From: DSWT01 sp035415725
GTDB lineage: Bacteria > Chloroflexota > Anaerolineae > B4-G1 > SLSP01
DNA length: 64,000 nt
Reading direction: 5' to 3'
Assembly: GCA_035415725.1 (NCBI GenBank)
Contig: DAOOGN010000005.1
Coordinates: 11,853-75,852 of the forward strand
Below the pieces are notes generated by a model, which had not been told where the DNA came from, did no database searches, and worked only from the letters and a program-made list of their open reading frames with translations. Position numbers and translations under genes: made by a program. Of this stretch, positions 17,636 to 27,176 are shown piece by piece (positions within the stretch are counted from its first letter, which is position 1; every line of letters begins with the position of its first letter).

Positions 17636-19240
17636 ATGAAAAAATGGAGGGTTATTTTGCTAGGGGTCGTGTTGACCCTCTTTTGGGCGCCGTCACTGGC
17701 TGCCCAAGGGGGCGTGAGCGTGTCGCCGCGACAGCTCAATATCGCCGTCAAACAGGGGCAGAGCGAGAGCCGTGTGCTGCTCATCCACGCCACCGACGCG
17801 GTCACCGACCTGCGCGTCATTCCCCTGGATTTGAGCGGTCCTAATGGGGATGTGGTCCTGCCCGCGGAAGCCATCCAGGTCACCCTCTCCGCTACCGACA
17901 TCGCCGCGAACGAGTTGTTGACCGTTCCTATCACCTTCAACCTGACCCACGTGCCCAGCGGTCAGTTCACCGGCGAATTGCTCATCAGTTACACCGGGCA
18001 GAGTTTCACCGTACCGGTCACGGTCGCCGTCAAAGACCCACCCTGGCTGCCGCTCGGTGCGCTGGTTGCGGGGGTGGCTTTGGGGATCGGCGTTTCGACG
18101 TACCGCGCGCAGGGTCGTCCCCGCGATGTGGTCCTGGTGCGCCTGGGACAAATCCGCACCCAGATGAAGGCGGATGCAGACCTGCAACAGGTGGGCAAAC
18201 CCTTCTATGACAGCATCGATGCGCATCTGGTGGATGTTGAGGTGGCGCTCGAAGCCCAACAGTGGGAAAAGGCGCAACAAGCCGTGTTGGAAGCAGAGAA
18301 GCTCTGGGGTAACTGGCGTCGCGCCCGCCCCGACTGGCTGGTGCAACTCGACTATTATACCCAACTCAACGCAAAACTGGACGCCCTGGGGGAAAACATC
18401 TTCTACTTGCGTGAGATCAAGGAGGCTGCCCTCAGTACCTACCGCGAGATGCCCACCCTGGAAAATCCAAGCCTTTTCCGCGCCCAACTGGAACCTCTGA
18501 CTCACCAGGTGAACGATTACATCACGTTGAATGAGCGCATCACCGCGTTGGCAACGACGCCGTCAGGAAGGGCAGCGGCGGCTAAACTGCAACAGCGTTT
18601 GCACGCCCTGGCCCCTGCCGACAGCACAGGCTATCAGAATCTACAAAACGAGGTCGAAGCCACAGCCGGCAAAATCCAGAGCGCGCAAATGGAAAGCAAA
18701 ATCGCCCAACTCGCCCGACTGTCCATGAATCTACCTACGGCGCAGGCCCAGGAATGGGCGACCCGGGCGCAAGAGTTTCAAGCCCGTCTGGCCTCCCTCG
18801 ACCCCCATGATCCAGGCGCTTACCTGATTTTGGAGAGCGACGTGGATGTCGCCCTCCAGCAACTCGAATCCACAGCAGAGTCCACCGGAGAGTCCCTTCG
18901 CGGCGCAGCCGGCATAGCGTTGAGTACGCCCACCTCCAAAGATTTGTCGCCAACCGCAAGCTGGCTCTCCAGCCCGCCTGCCATCCACGTGCAGTCACTG
19001 CCGGAGAAGATCGCCGGAGCGGGACGGCGGCTCCACTGGTTCACCGGGCTTACCTACGCCGTGGCGGTAGTCTTCCTGGCGCTGGCCGGATTCATGGAAC
19101 TGTACGGCGCGCGTGCCGACTTTGGCGTCAACGGCATCGGCGACTATTTCACGCTGCTCACCTGGGGCTTCGGCGCCGAAGCTACCCGCGCGGCCATCGC
19201 CGAAATGGTGCAGGGCTGGGGTATTACAACGGGGAAATAA
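17636..19240 (+). CDS. conserved membrane protein of unknown function, exported N-terminal domain
   Basis: I do not recognise a named family. The 534 residues begin with a signal peptide (ILLGVVLTLFWAPSLAAQ). Next comes an Ig/COG1470-like beta domain with alternating hydrophobics (~25-135) and a transmembrane helix (LGALVAGVALGIGVS, ~140-155). A long, mostly helical, charged cytoplasmic region follows (~160-440), with repeated 'LQRLHALAP'-like helices, and then a second helix near the C-terminus (YAVAVVFLALAGFMELYG, ~477-495). This predicts an outside sensor-like domain with a large inside region. The ATG at 17636 follows gaggagg. Downstream of the two kinases; a role in the same signalling unit is only a guess. 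Confidence 0.7.
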   Translation: MKKWRVILLGVVLTLFWAPSLAAQGGVSVSPRQLNIAVKQGQSESRVLLIHATDAVTDLRVIPLDLSGPNGDVVLPAEAIQVTLSATDIAANELLTVPITFNLTHVPSGQFTGELLISYTGQSFTVPVTVAVKDPPWLPLGALVAGVALGIGVSTYRAQGRPRDVVLVRLGQIRTQMKADADLQQVGKPFYDSIDAHLVDVEVALEAQQWEKAQQAVLEAEKLWGNWRRARPDWLVQLDYYTQLNAKLDALGENIFYLREIKEAALSTYREMPTLENPSLFRAQLEPLTHQVNDYITLNERITALATTPSGRAAAAKLQQRLHALAPADSTGYQNLQNEVEATAGKIQSAQMESKIAQLARLSMNLPTAQAQEWATRAQEFQARLASLDPHDPGAYLILESDVDVALQQLESTAESTGESLRGAAGIALSTPTSKDLSPTASWLSSPPAIHVQSLPEKIAGAGRRLHWFTGLTYAVAVVFLALAGFMELYGARADFGVNGIGDYFTLLTWGFGAEATRAAIAEMVQGWGITTGK

Positions 19241-19282
19241 AGCGCTACGACCGGAAGACCGACCTCCATCATCAACAGAATG

Positions 19283-19316
19283 AGACCTGACAGGTTTTTT
19301 GAAACCTGTCAGGTCT
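19283..19316. terminator. bidirectional hairpin between convergent genes
   Basis: Perfect 15-bp inverted repeat (19283-19297 with 19302-19316) around a four-base loop. It sits between the + gene ending at 19240 and hppA ending at 19332 on the minus strand. The A/T bases inside the stem tip and the atatttt after it would serve either direction. Confidence 0.65.
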
Positions 19317-19331
19317 ATATTTTGCCGTGCT

Positions 19332-21380
19332 CTAGCCGAAGAGATGGAACGCGGCGATGATGGGCGTGAAGAGCGAGGAAACGAGCGCCATCACCGTGAT
19401 CAGCGTGTTCAGAGACGGACCGGCGGTATCTTTGAAAGGATCGCCGACCGTATCGCCCACGACGCCGGCTTTGTGCGCCTCAGAGCCTTTGCCGCCGAAG
19501 AAACCGCTCTCGATGTACTTCTTGGCGTTGTCCCACAAGCCGCCGGCATTCGCCATCAACAGCGCGAAGAGAATACCCGTTACAATCGCGCCGCCGAGGA
19601 AGGCGCCCAGCGCCTCCGGCCCCATAACGAAGCCGACAATCAGCGGGAAGGCCACGGCCAGGAACGCCGGGATCACCAGCGCCTGCAGCGCGTTCTGCGA
19701 AGCCAGCGAAACACACCTCACATAGTCCGGCTCCACCGTGCCCGCCAGAATGCCCGGCTCGGCGCGGAACTGGCGGCGGATTTCCTCGATCATATCGAAG
19801 GCGTTGTGCGTCACGGAGAGCATCGTCAGCGCGCTGAAGAGCGGCGGCGTCATCGCCCCCAGGAACATGCCGGCGATGACCAGCGGCTCCCGCAGACTCA
19901 GCACAATGTTGATCCCTTCCGCGGCCATTTCAGAGGCATAAGCGGAAAACAGCGCCAGCACGGTCAGTGCCGCCGCACTGATGGCAAACCCCTTGGTGAT
20001 GGCCTTTGCCGTGTTGCCCGCCGCATCCATCACATCGGCCACCCTGACGACCTCTTCAGACATCCCGGCCATTTCGGCGATGCCCCGGGCGTTGTCCACG
20101 ATCGGGCCGTAAGCGTCCGAGGAAACGATCATGCCGCTAATGGCTAACATACCGACCGCGGCCAACCCTACGCCATAGACGCCGGTAATCACACTGGAGG
20201 CATCACCTACAAAATAAGCAATCAACATCGCCACGACAATGCCAATCATCGTCGGGACAATGCTGATCAACCCGTAGCTGAAGCCGGTGATGATGGTGAT
20301 AGCGGCGCCGGAGCCGGAGACTCTGGCCGTTTCGACCACGGGCGGGCGGTCACTGCCGGTGAAGAAATCGGACGTGAAGCCGATGACAACGCCGGTAATC
20401 AACCCGGCCAGCGTGGCCCACAGCGCCGCCATATCAAACCCACCCAGCAGCATGGCAGCCACCACCATCACGGTAAAGATGATACAGGTGTAAATCGTCC
20501 CATTGTTGAGGGACCTTCCCGGCTTCCCGTTCTCTTTGACCTGCACGAACTGCAAGCCGATGAGGGAGGCGAAACTACCCAGCATACACAGAATCAATGG
20601 CAGAACCGTATATTTCGTCACCTCGTCCGTGGTCAAAGACAGCGTCGCGCCCAACAACATCGCGGCGACCGCGCTGGCGACGTAGCTGTCGAAAATGTCC
20701 GCGCCCATGCCGGCAACGTCACCCACGTTATCACCCACGTTATCGGCCACCACGGCAGGGTTGCGGGGATCGTCCTCGGGGATGCCGATCTCAACTTTAC
20801 CGACCAGGTCGGCGGCAATGTCGGCGGTCTTGGTGTAGATGCCGCCACCGGCCTTCGCCAGCAGTGCCAACGTCGACGCGCCGAAGCTGAAGCCCAGCAC
20901 CATCTGCGGCGTCCGGCTGATCATGTAAACGAGGGTCATTCCCAGGATTGCCAGACCGACCATGGCCAGACCCATCACCGAGCCGGCTTTGAACGCCAGG
21001 TTAAAGGCGGGGTTGAGGCCCTTTTCAGAAGCGGTCGCACTGCGGACGTTCGCTTCCACGGCAATCATCATCCCCATGTACCCGGCGGCGGCGGAGCAGA
21101 GCGCGCCAGTGACGAAGGCTGCCGCCATCCCTAGCCCATAGCCGAACGACTCTTTGAGGCCGAAGACGATGAGCAGGACAATCGCCAGGCCGACGGCGAG
21201 AAGACCCAGGGCGGAGTAGAGTCGCTTCAGGTACGACTGAGCGCCCTCTTTGATCCACTTCGCCACTCTCTGGGCACGTTCAGTTCCAGGGTCTTGCTTC
21301 TTAACCCAGTTGAAAACGGCGAAAGCAGTGCCGACTGAAATAATGCCCGCAACCAAACTGATAATGAGCCAAATGTCCAT
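19332..21380 (-). CDS. hppA: membrane-bound proton-pumping pyrophosphatase
   Basis: Integral membrane enzyme (~16 helices, 682 residues from the chosen start). It couples hydrolysis of pyrophosphate to ion pumping across the cytoplasmic membrane. The substrate site is seen in DLVGKVEIGIPEDDPRNPA and the following DNVGDNVGDVAGMGAD, and in the C-terminal KKYIESG and HKAGVVGDTVGDPFKDT. In AGNTAKAITKGFA a Lys occupies the position that distinguishes K+-independent, H+-pumping enzymes from K+-dependent ones. The ATG at 21380 (MDIWLIISLVAG) is preferred over a GTG at 21419, because aagga and ggagg lie just upstream and helix 1 begins there. Confidence 0.93.
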   Translation of the reverse strand: MDIWLIISLVAGIISVGTAFAVFNWVKKQDPGTERAQRVAKWIKEGAQSYLKRLYSALGLLAVGLAIVLLIVFGLKESFGYGLGMAAAFVTGALCSAAAGYMGMMIAVEANVRSATASEKGLNPAFNLAFKAGSVMGLAMVGLAILGMTLVYMISRTPQMVLGFSFGASTLALLAKAGGGIYTKTADIAADLVGKVEIGIPEDDPRNPAVVADNVGDNVGDVAGMGADIFDSYVASAVAAMLLGATLSLTTDEVTKYTVLPLILCMLGSFASLIGLQFVQVKENGKPGRSLNNGTIYTCIIFTVMVVAAMLLGGFDMAALWATLAGLITGVVIGFTSDFFTGSDRPPVVETARVSGSGAAITIITGFSYGLISIVPTMIGIVVAMLIAYFVGDASSVITGVYGVGLAAVGMLAISGMIVSSDAYGPIVDNARGIAEMAGMSEEVVRVADVMDAAGNTAKAITKGFAISAAALTVLALFSAYASEMAAEGINIVLSLREPLVIAGMFLGAMTPPLFSALTMLSVTHNAFDMIEEIRRQFRAEPGILAGTVEPDYVRCVSLASQNALQALVIPAFLAVAFPLIVGFVMGPEALGAFLGGAIVTGILFALLMANAGGLWDNAKKYIESGFFGGKGSEAHKAGVVGDTVGDPFKDTAGPSLNTLITVMALVSSLFTPIIAAFHLFG

Positions 21381-21618
21381 TTCCTTCCACACCTCCACAT
21401 GTAAGATTGAATTTGCCACACAAATAGGCTCAAGCTCTCCATGAGTTGCATGTCAATGCCCGCAGCCCCGGGCGGAAAAAACACGCCTCAGTGTGAACCT
21501 CCCAACGGCCAGGCTTGTCCATTGACATCCACAACCGCAGGAGAGCTATGAGCCTTTCGTGGTCTGATGATGCAGCGGCTCCACGCCGCGCGCTGCCTCC
21601 AAAGCCTTCTCTTATAAG

Positions 21619-22386
21619 CTACATATTGGCGGATCGCCACCAACGATAATGTTGAGCGCGCAGTTCTTCTTGAGAAGGCAAGGAGAAGAACAACAGTTTT
21701 TCCGTATTCCCCACGAAAACGCCGCTTTTCAGCATGCGATAGGGAAAAGCGGCAGGACTCAGGCGATCCACCATCTTCGTGTGCACCTTCTTTGTGCTCA
21801 GTTCGGTCAGACACTGCCGGAGATGGTCAATGTTAGGATAGGGTAAATCCCCAACACTGCCAAATTCAGGGTTATGAGCCAGTTCGCCCAGCCGCAATTC
21901 GGCAAAACAGACGGCGGGGAGCGTCAACAACGAAGTGGGGTTTTTCACAATCAGGTCGTAGAAAGCCTGTGCCCCCAGCGTACTGACGATCAAGGGATGC
22001 ACCGGAGCCACTTCCTGATAAAGATGTAACCCGCCGGTATCTTCCGGAATGTTGACGTTGGTTCCATCCAGCCCTAGCACCCGCCCATCTTGGGTGACGA
22101 GGTAAAGTTGCCAAATCGCCTCCAGCGGGACCCGTTCCAACGCGCGGTAGACCGTGATATAAATGGAATTTTTGGGGCGCCCATCTTCATGGGGCACACA
22201 ACGGTGGATGCCTTCATCGACAGGCAGTTCAGGATGACGAAAAGTGGGATCAATCTCAAAGAAAATCGCCTGCCCATGCGATTTCTTCTCACTTCCCACT
22301 GCATAATAGACACCAAATTCCTCAGGAGTTAACATGGAAGCGATCAGCGCTTCTGGAATCATCGACAAATACAGATGTACGCTCAT
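21619..22386 (-). CDS. hypothetical protein, 255 aa
   Basis: Not recognised. No signal peptide or membrane helix. The protein is mixed alpha/beta with features such as YLSMIPEALIASMLTPEEFGVYYAVG near the start and YPNIDHLRQCLTEL and FFSLPSQEELRAQHYRWW near the end. The ATG at 22386 is chosen because aggagg lies just upstream; an earlier in-frame start at 22416 lacks one. The family-R repeat at 22436 lies just upstream, so its promoter may overlap or follow that insertion. No functional link to hppA is evident. Confidence 0.6.
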   Translation of the reverse strand: MSVHLYLSMIPEALIASMLTPEEFGVYYAVGSEKKSHGQAIFFEIDPTFRHPELPVDEGIHRCVPHEDGRPKNSIYITVYRALERVPLEAIWQLYLVTQDGRVLGLDGTNVNIPEDTGGLHLYQEVAPVHPLIVSTLGAQAFYDLIVKNPTSLLTLPAVCFAELRLGELAHNPEFGSVGDLPYPNIDHLRQCLTELSTKKVHTKMVDRLSPAAFPYRMLKSGVFVGNTEKLLFFSLPSQEELRAQHYRWWRSANM

Positions 22387-22435
22387 AGCTATTTCCTCCT
22401 TTGGTAGATTGAACATGGCTCAAATACAATTTAAG

Positions 22436-22775
22436 TATCTATTCAGGTTTGTAAACCTGGCGAAGCCGCTTGTTCCCTATAGCAGGTCCTGCGCAGATTT
22501 TGGTATACCAGGTGCTCTTGGATGACGAGATACTCATGTTTCTATAAGCCCCATTCCCTCTGCCCCCCTTCCCCCCAGGAAGGAGGATTTTTGTGGGGGT
22601 GTGGCGGGCGGCGAAGCCGCCCGCCACACCCCCTCTTTTTTGCCCCCTTCTCCTCCGCTGGCGGGGGAGAAGGGGGTTGGGGGATGAGAGGGTCAGCACC
22701 TATGGCCGCAGTGTCAACCCATGATGCACCTTCCCCAAAGTCCCATTCGCCACCTGGCAAGGACGGCCGAATAGT
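22436..22775 (+). mobile_element. family R repeat, full-length copy with target duplication
   Basis: Starts TATCTATTCAGG and ends GGCCGAATAGT, giving short terminal inverted repeats. Flanked by the direct repeat TACAATTTAAG (22425-22435 and 22776-22786). The interior holds a long GC hairpin (gggtgtggcgggcggc/gccgcccgccacaccc, ~22593-22634) and a polypurine/polypyrimidine hairpin. No open reading frame of note. Confidence 0.75.
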
Positions 22776-22847
22776 TACAATTTAAGAAGCTATTCACAGA
22801 CATTATACCACAATAATCAAAGACTGGAAAGGCGATTTTTGGATGTC

Positions 22848-22875
22848 TTGATTTTGCGTCAATGTGGACTATAAT
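22848..22875 (+). promoter_or_regulatory. sigma70-like promoter of the ATPase operon
   Basis: TTGATT at 22848-22853 and a perfect TATAAT at 22870-22875, separated by 16 bases. Transcription would start near 22882, about 60 bases before the first ATPase gene. Confidence 0.6.
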
Positions 22876-22940
22876 GTTTTTACCGCCGGACGGCAAAATT
22901 TATGCGACGGCGGTCATTTGTTGCCAGGTTTGTAGAGCAG

Positions 22941-23258
22941 ATGAGTCAGGACACGATCACTCGCATATTTACCATCGAAAAAGCGGCCACCAAAATGCAC
23001 AGTGATGCTCAACAGCAGGCGGCAGAGCTGATCGCTGTGGCTGAAAAAGCGGCGCTCAACTTACGTGACCATCGTATGAAACTGGCGCGACAGGAAGCAG
23101 AACGCCTGATCGCGGCGGGCGAACAACAGGCGGAAGCCGAAAATGCACGGATTATAGCGCAAGCTGACGCCGAGGCCCAACGTTTGGAGGCCACAGCAGC
23201 CCAAAATCTTGATCGCGCGGTAGATTTTGTGCTTGCCCGGGTGATAGGACAGGCGTAA
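22941..23258 (+). CDS. A/V-type ATPase peripheral-stalk subunit G/H
   Basis: A 105-residue, almost entirely helical coiled coil rich in Ala, Glu and Gln (AAELIAVAEKAALNLRDHRM, AERLIAAGEQQAEAENARII). It is placed first in the ATPase operon, as is usual for the small stalk subunit that pairs with subunit E. The start at ATG 22941 (MSQDTITRIF) is preferred over ATG 22902, whose extra residues are basic and lack helix character; neither has a strong ribosome binding site. The assignment rests on composition and position rather than specific motifs. Confidence 0.75.
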   Translation: MSQDTITRIFTIEKAATKMHSDAQQQAAELIAVAEKAALNLRDHRMKLARQEAERLIAAGEQQAEAENARIIAQADAEAQRLEATAAQNLDRAVDFVLARVIGQA

Positions 23259-23262
23259 ACCT

Positions 23263-24345
23263 ATGATGTCCTCCGGTGTCGCCGCTTACGCTCAAGTCAA
23301 TGCTACGACGCGAGCGCTGTATGCCACCTTGCTGACGCCAGAAACATGGCACGCCTTGATACAAGCGCCGGACTTCGCTGCGCTCCTGGGCCAACTGGAA
23401 AAAACAGCCTACCATCCCTACCTCAAGTTGGATCGTCAGATCCTCACGCCGCGCCGCACGGTCTATCAACTGCGCTGGCATCTGACGCACGGCTACGAAA
23501 AACTCATCCGGTTGACACCCGAGCCGGGGCGCCAGCTCATCAGCCAACTCTGGCGGCTCTACGAAGTCGACAACCTCAAGGCTACACTGCGGGGGATTGA
23601 AACGGGCGCGTCGTGGGACGAAGTGCGTCGTCTCTTGTCGCCGATGTCCCATGACGTCACCCTCACCAACGACACCCTCCAGCGGATGTTGACCAGCGGC
23701 AGCATCGTGCGCGCTATCGAGCGTATCCGCCACACGCCCTATTACGACACTTTGATCCATGCTGTCGCCCGCTATGAAACGGAAAAAAACCTGTTTCCGC
23801 TGGAAGTGGCGCTGGACCTGGATTACCGTCGCGGGTTATGGCAAAGCATCCACCGCTTGAAGGGCACAGATTATGAACAGGCGCTCCGGCTGGTGGGGAC
23901 CAGTATCGACGTGGACAATCTCCTCTGGGCTATCCGTTACCGCGCCTATCATCATCTTTCGGCGCAAGAAATCATCAACTATACTTTGCCCTTTGGCTAC
24001 CAGGTACGAGATAGTGACATCCGCGCTATCGCCACAGACGCCGACATTAACGCGCTTATCAAACGTATCTATCCCCACCTTGAGGGGCTTGAAGAGGTTC
24101 CAGAGCCTATTGACGAGGGAATTTCATCCCCACAGCGCTACCTCGCCGCGCTCGAACGCGCCTTGCATCGGCATATCATCACTATGTGCCGCGGGACATT
24201 CCTGGGTAATCCCTTCCATATTGGTGTACAATTAGCCTACCTGATGCTCCTGGAGTATGAATTGCGGGATCTCATTGCCATCGTCGAAGCCAAAGCGTCG
24301 CAACTTCCCGTTGATAGACTTGCCTCGATCATCCATAGAGAGTGA
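23263..24345 (+). CDS. atpC: A/V-type ATPase subunit C (AC39/d)
   Basis: A 360-residue helical subunit that forms the socket joining the central rotor to the membrane ring. It shows the repeated three-helix units of the AC39 family (for example DNLLWAIRYRAYHHLSAQEI and YEVDNLKATLRGIETG). Two consecutive ATGs lie at 23263 and 23266. The stop TGA overlaps the ATG of the next gene (TGATG). It occupies the second place in the operon, before subunit I; in the better-known bacterial and archaeal orders it usually follows subunit E. Confidence 0.85.
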   Translation: MMSSGVAAYAQVNATTRALYATLLTPETWHALIQAPDFAALLGQLEKTAYHPYLKLDRQILTPRRTVYQLRWHLTHGYEKLIRLTPEPGRQLISQLWRLYEVDNLKATLRGIETGASWDEVRRLLSPMSHDVTLTNDTLQRMLTSGSIVRAIERIRHTPYYDTLIHAVARYETEKNLFPLEVALDLDYRRGLWQSIHRLKGTDYEQALRLVGTSIDVDNLLWAIRYRAYHHLSAQEIINYTLPFGYQVRDSDIRAIATDADINALIKRIYPHLEGLEEVPEPIDEGISSPQRYLAALERALHRHIITMCRGTFLGNPFHIGVQLAYLMLLEYELRDLIAIVEAKASQLPVDRLASIIHRE

Positions 24346-26333
24346 TGGTGAACATGTTTAAGCCACAAGCCATGGATAAAGTTGAACTCATCATACCGGA
24401 GCACGAGGTCATCCAGACGACCGAAGCATTGGCGGCCTCCGGCATCTTCCATCCTATACCTCCCACGCCCATGGCCCTGGGGGGCCCGGCACATCCTGAT
24501 GAAGAATGGCAAAAGTGGACGGCCGATTTAGTCACGCTAGAGCGGCGTATTCTGCTGGTGATGGAAGAATTTAACATCGACGCCGGCCCGCCACCGGCCA
24601 CGCCGCCCCATATCATCGAACCGCGGGTGGCCGAGCGAGATATTGAGCGTCTTGAGCACGAGGCCGAGATACCTGTCCACGAATTGGAAGCGGCCCGGCG
24701 ACGGTTGACCCAATTGCAGAAGTACGTCGACCAGCTAGCGCCGATCGCCGACCTGGATGTGGATTTAGGCGTCCTGCGCGACCTGCATTATACCTATGTG
24801 CTGCTGGGATCGATGCCGGTGGCGAACATCGAACGTCTCGAAAGTAGTCTGGAACATATTCCTTTCGTCCTCATCCCCTTGCGCCGCGAAGTGCATTTTG
24901 CCACCGTCATACTCTTGGGCCTGCAGCGGGATGCCGACGTGCTGAATCGAGCCGCGCGCAGTGCCTACCTCAATCCCCTCCTGCCACCCGAAGATTACCG
25001 GGGGACGCCCGCCCAGGCTATGGCAGCGATTCAGGCCGGTATGGAGCGCACCCGGCAACGTATCGCCGAATATGAAATGGAGATCGCGCGTCTCCACGAA
25101 ATGCGCGTCCGCCACCTGCGTCACCTGCTCTGGCGCGTGCGGGCCACTCACGCGCTGGCGCACACGATCAGCGGCTACGATTACTTACAGCATACCTATC
25201 TGGTGACCGGTTGGGTTCCCCGGGCGCTCCATGCCAGGCTGGAACAAGAAGTGGCCCGCGTAAGCGACAAAGTGGTCATCGCAACGCTCGAGCCAGGTGC
25301 GGAAGATAGCGGACGTATCCCGGCAGCGTTAAATAATCCGCCATGGCTCAAAGGTTTTCAAAGCCTGGTGACTACCTATGGACAGCCCGGTTACGATGAA
25401 TTGGATCCGACGCCGATTATGGCCCTGACATTCCCGTTGGTCTTTGGTCTGATGTTCGGAGACGTTGGCCATGGCTTGTTACTGCTGCTGGTCGGACTGC
25501 TGCTTGCCAGCCGCAAAATCCGGGCGTTACAGAGCGTAGCCGGCTTCGGCGTCGTCATCGCGTTTTGTGGCGCCTCGGCGACGCTGTTCGGCGCCCTCTA
25601 TGGGAGCGTGTTCGGCTTCGAGGATGTGTTCGCGGCCGTGTGGTTCCGTCCCCTGGAGAAGATCACCGACATTCTGCTCTTCGCCATTGCCGTTGGCGCC
25701 GTGTTGCTCAGCCTGGGCATAACCTATAACATCATCAATGCCGCGCTCAGGCAACAGTGGGGACATTTGCTTTTCAACCGCAACGGCCTGGCCGGTTTGA
25801 TTTTCTACTGGTCACTGTTAGGCATGGCCGCGCGCGCCTTTGGCGTTGCTATCCCCATCCCCAACGTCGTCCTGGTGATCCTGGCCATCAGCGCCGGCAT
25901 CGCCTTAACCTTCGCCGAATTTTTGGCGCACCTGATCGAACGCCGGCGTCCTTTGCTCGACGAGGATGCGGGCACCTACATCGCCCTGGCGTTCTTTGAG
26001 CTTTTCGAAGCGGTGATTTCACTGTTCAGCAATACCCTTTCCTATGTACGTATGGGAGCCTTTGCGGTAGCCCATGGCGCGCTGAGTCTGGTTGTTTTTA
26101 TCATTGCGCAAGTCCTGGGCGCGCCGGGAAGCGTCGGTTACTGGATTGTCGTGGTTTTGGGCAATCTCTTTGTCATCGGTTTTGAAGGAATGATCGTGGG
26201 TATTCAGACTTTACGGCTGGAATACTATGAGCTGTTCAGCAAGTTCTTCTCCGGCGGGGGAATACCTTATCAACCGTTGTCGCTGATCCCCAAAAGAGGT
26301 ACACTCAACGTCCCGGAGAACGCCGGCGGTTGA
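24345..26333 (+). CDS. atpI: A/V-type ATPase subunit I (a subunit)
   Basis: A 662-residue stator subunit with two parts. The N-terminal cytoplasmic half (~1-340) is charged and coiled (ERDIERLEHEAEIPVHELEAARRRL) and binds the peripheral stalks. The C-terminal half has seven or eight helices that form the ion half-channels with the c-ring (FPLVFGLMFGDVGHGLLLLL, ISLFSNTLSYVRMGAFAVAH). The conserved Arg of LSYVRMGAFA is the residue expected to face the c-ring carboxylate. ATG 24345 overlaps the subunit C stop. Confidence 0.92.
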   Translation: MVNMFKPQAMDKVELIIPEHEVIQTTEALAASGIFHPIPPTPMALGGPAHPDEEWQKWTADLVTLERRILLVMEEFNIDAGPPPATPPHIIEPRVAERDIERLEHEAEIPVHELEAARRRLTQLQKYVDQLAPIADLDVDLGVLRDLHYTYVLLGSMPVANIERLESSLEHIPFVLIPLRREVHFATVILLGLQRDADVLNRAARSAYLNPLLPPEDYRGTPAQAMAAIQAGMERTRQRIAEYEMEIARLHEMRVRHLRHLLWRVRATHALAHTISGYDYLQHTYLVTGWVPRALHARLEQEVARVSDKVVIATLEPGAEDSGRIPAALNNPPWLKGFQSLVTTYGQPGYDELDPTPIMALTFPLVFGLMFGDVGHGLLLLLVGLLLASRKIRALQSVAGFGVVIAFCGASATLFGALYGSVFGFEDVFAAVWFRPLEKITDILLFAIAVGAVLLSLGITYNIINAALRQQWGHLLFNRNGLAGLIFYWSLLGMAARAFGVAIPIPNVVLVILAISAGIALTFAEFLAHLIERRRPLLDEDAGTYIALAFFELFEAVISLFSNTLSYVRMGAFAVAHGALSLVVFIIAQVLGAPGSVGYWIVVVLGNLFVIGFEGMIVGIQTLRLEYYELFSKFFSGGGIPYQPLSLIPKRGTLNVPENAGG

Positions 26334-26404
26334 AATCGGCCGGCTGTCGTCATCTGACCTGGCTCATTCATAGCCATGCACGATTTATTTTCAGGAGGTA
26401 TAGC

Positions 26405-26836
26405 ATGATGTCTTTACTGGTTGTCTTTGCAGGATTACTGCCCCTGGTGCCCATTCTACTGTTGATATGCAGACGTCACGGGGAGCGAGTGGCAATGACC
26501 CGCCAACTGGTCTTTGGCCTGAGCACCGTCAATATCGTGATGGCCGTGATGCTCTTGGGCGTGGGGCTGGTGTGGTTCTTCGCGCCTGAGGCGGTGGCAG
26601 CTTCCGGCCTGTTGCAAACCACGACTGCCGATCCCTACGTCTCTTTGGCCGCGGCCGCAGCAGTGAGCTGCGGCTCAATCGGCGCAGCTTACGCCGTGAG
26701 CACGACCGGCGCAGCCGCCATCGGTGCCATCGCCGAGAAACCGGATATCTTCGGACAGGCCTTGATTTTCGTCGGTTTGGCCGAGGGTGTGGCGATTTAC
26801 GGCTTGATTATCGCCTTCATCATCCTCAGTCACTGA
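26405..26836 (+). CDS. atpK: A/V-type ATPase subunit K (c-ring proteolipid)
   Basis: A 143-residue, very hydrophobic protein with four predicted helices, that is, a fused double hairpin of V-type size. Only one helix carries the ion-binding carboxylate, Glu in FVGLAEGVAIYG, preceded by Gln in FGQALIF. The absence of an obvious Ser/Thr next to the Glu is more like H+-coupled rings, but this is a weak inference. The ATG at 26405 is chosen for its aggagg just upstream; the longer frame from 26330 would add a non-membrane leader. Confidence 0.88.
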   Translation: MMSLLVVFAGLLPLVPILLLICRRHGERVAMTRQLVFGLSTVNIVMAVMLLGVGLVWFFAPEAVAASGLLQTTTADPYVSLAAAAAVSCGSIGAAYAVSTTGAAAIGAIAEKPDIFGQALIFVGLAEGVAIYGLIIAFIILSH

Positions 26837-26870
26837 AGCACCGGCGCGCCGGTGGGGTGGGACAAGGGCC

Positions 26871-27176
26871 ATGAAACTGATGATCATTGGGCACCCGGAC
26901 GCCGTGCGGGGATTGGCGCTGGTTGGCGTGGAAGGAAAGATCGTCACCACGGCGGATATGGTCAATCAGGCGCTGGATGCCGCGCTGAACGATAAGCATA
27001 TCGGCATTGTCCTGGTCACAGAAGATGCGGCGACCCTGGCCCGCCAGCGCATCGACTACCTCACGGCTCACAGCACCGTCCCCCTGGTCGTCGAAATCCC
27101 TGCGCCAGGTGGCCCCCGAGCAGACCGTCCGGCGCTCAGTGAGATCATCCGACAAACCACGGGAGTGCGAATATGA
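26871..27176 (+). CDS. atpF: A/V-type ATPase subunit F
   Basis: A 101-residue central-rotor subunit. The N-terminal MIIGHPDAVRGLALVGVEG and the later IGIVLVTEDAATLAR are characteristic of the Rossmann-like F subunit. The stop overlaps the subunit E start (ATGA). Small, soluble, with no odd features. Confidence 0.87.
   Translation: MKLMIIGHPDAVRGLALVGVEGKIVTTADMVNQALDAALNDKHIGIVLVTEDAATLARQRIDYLTAHSTVPLVVEIPAPGGPRADRPALSEIIRQTTGVRI

Noticed and set aside
22593..22634. GC-rich hairpin as a transcription terminator of a neighbouring gene
   Set aside because: The same hairpin recurs at 56050-56097 inside another R copy, so it belongs to the repeat rather than to a particular gene.
22902..22940. 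Upstream start for the first ATPase gene
   Set aside because: The extra 13 residues are basic and not helical, and no ribosome binding site precedes ATG 22902.
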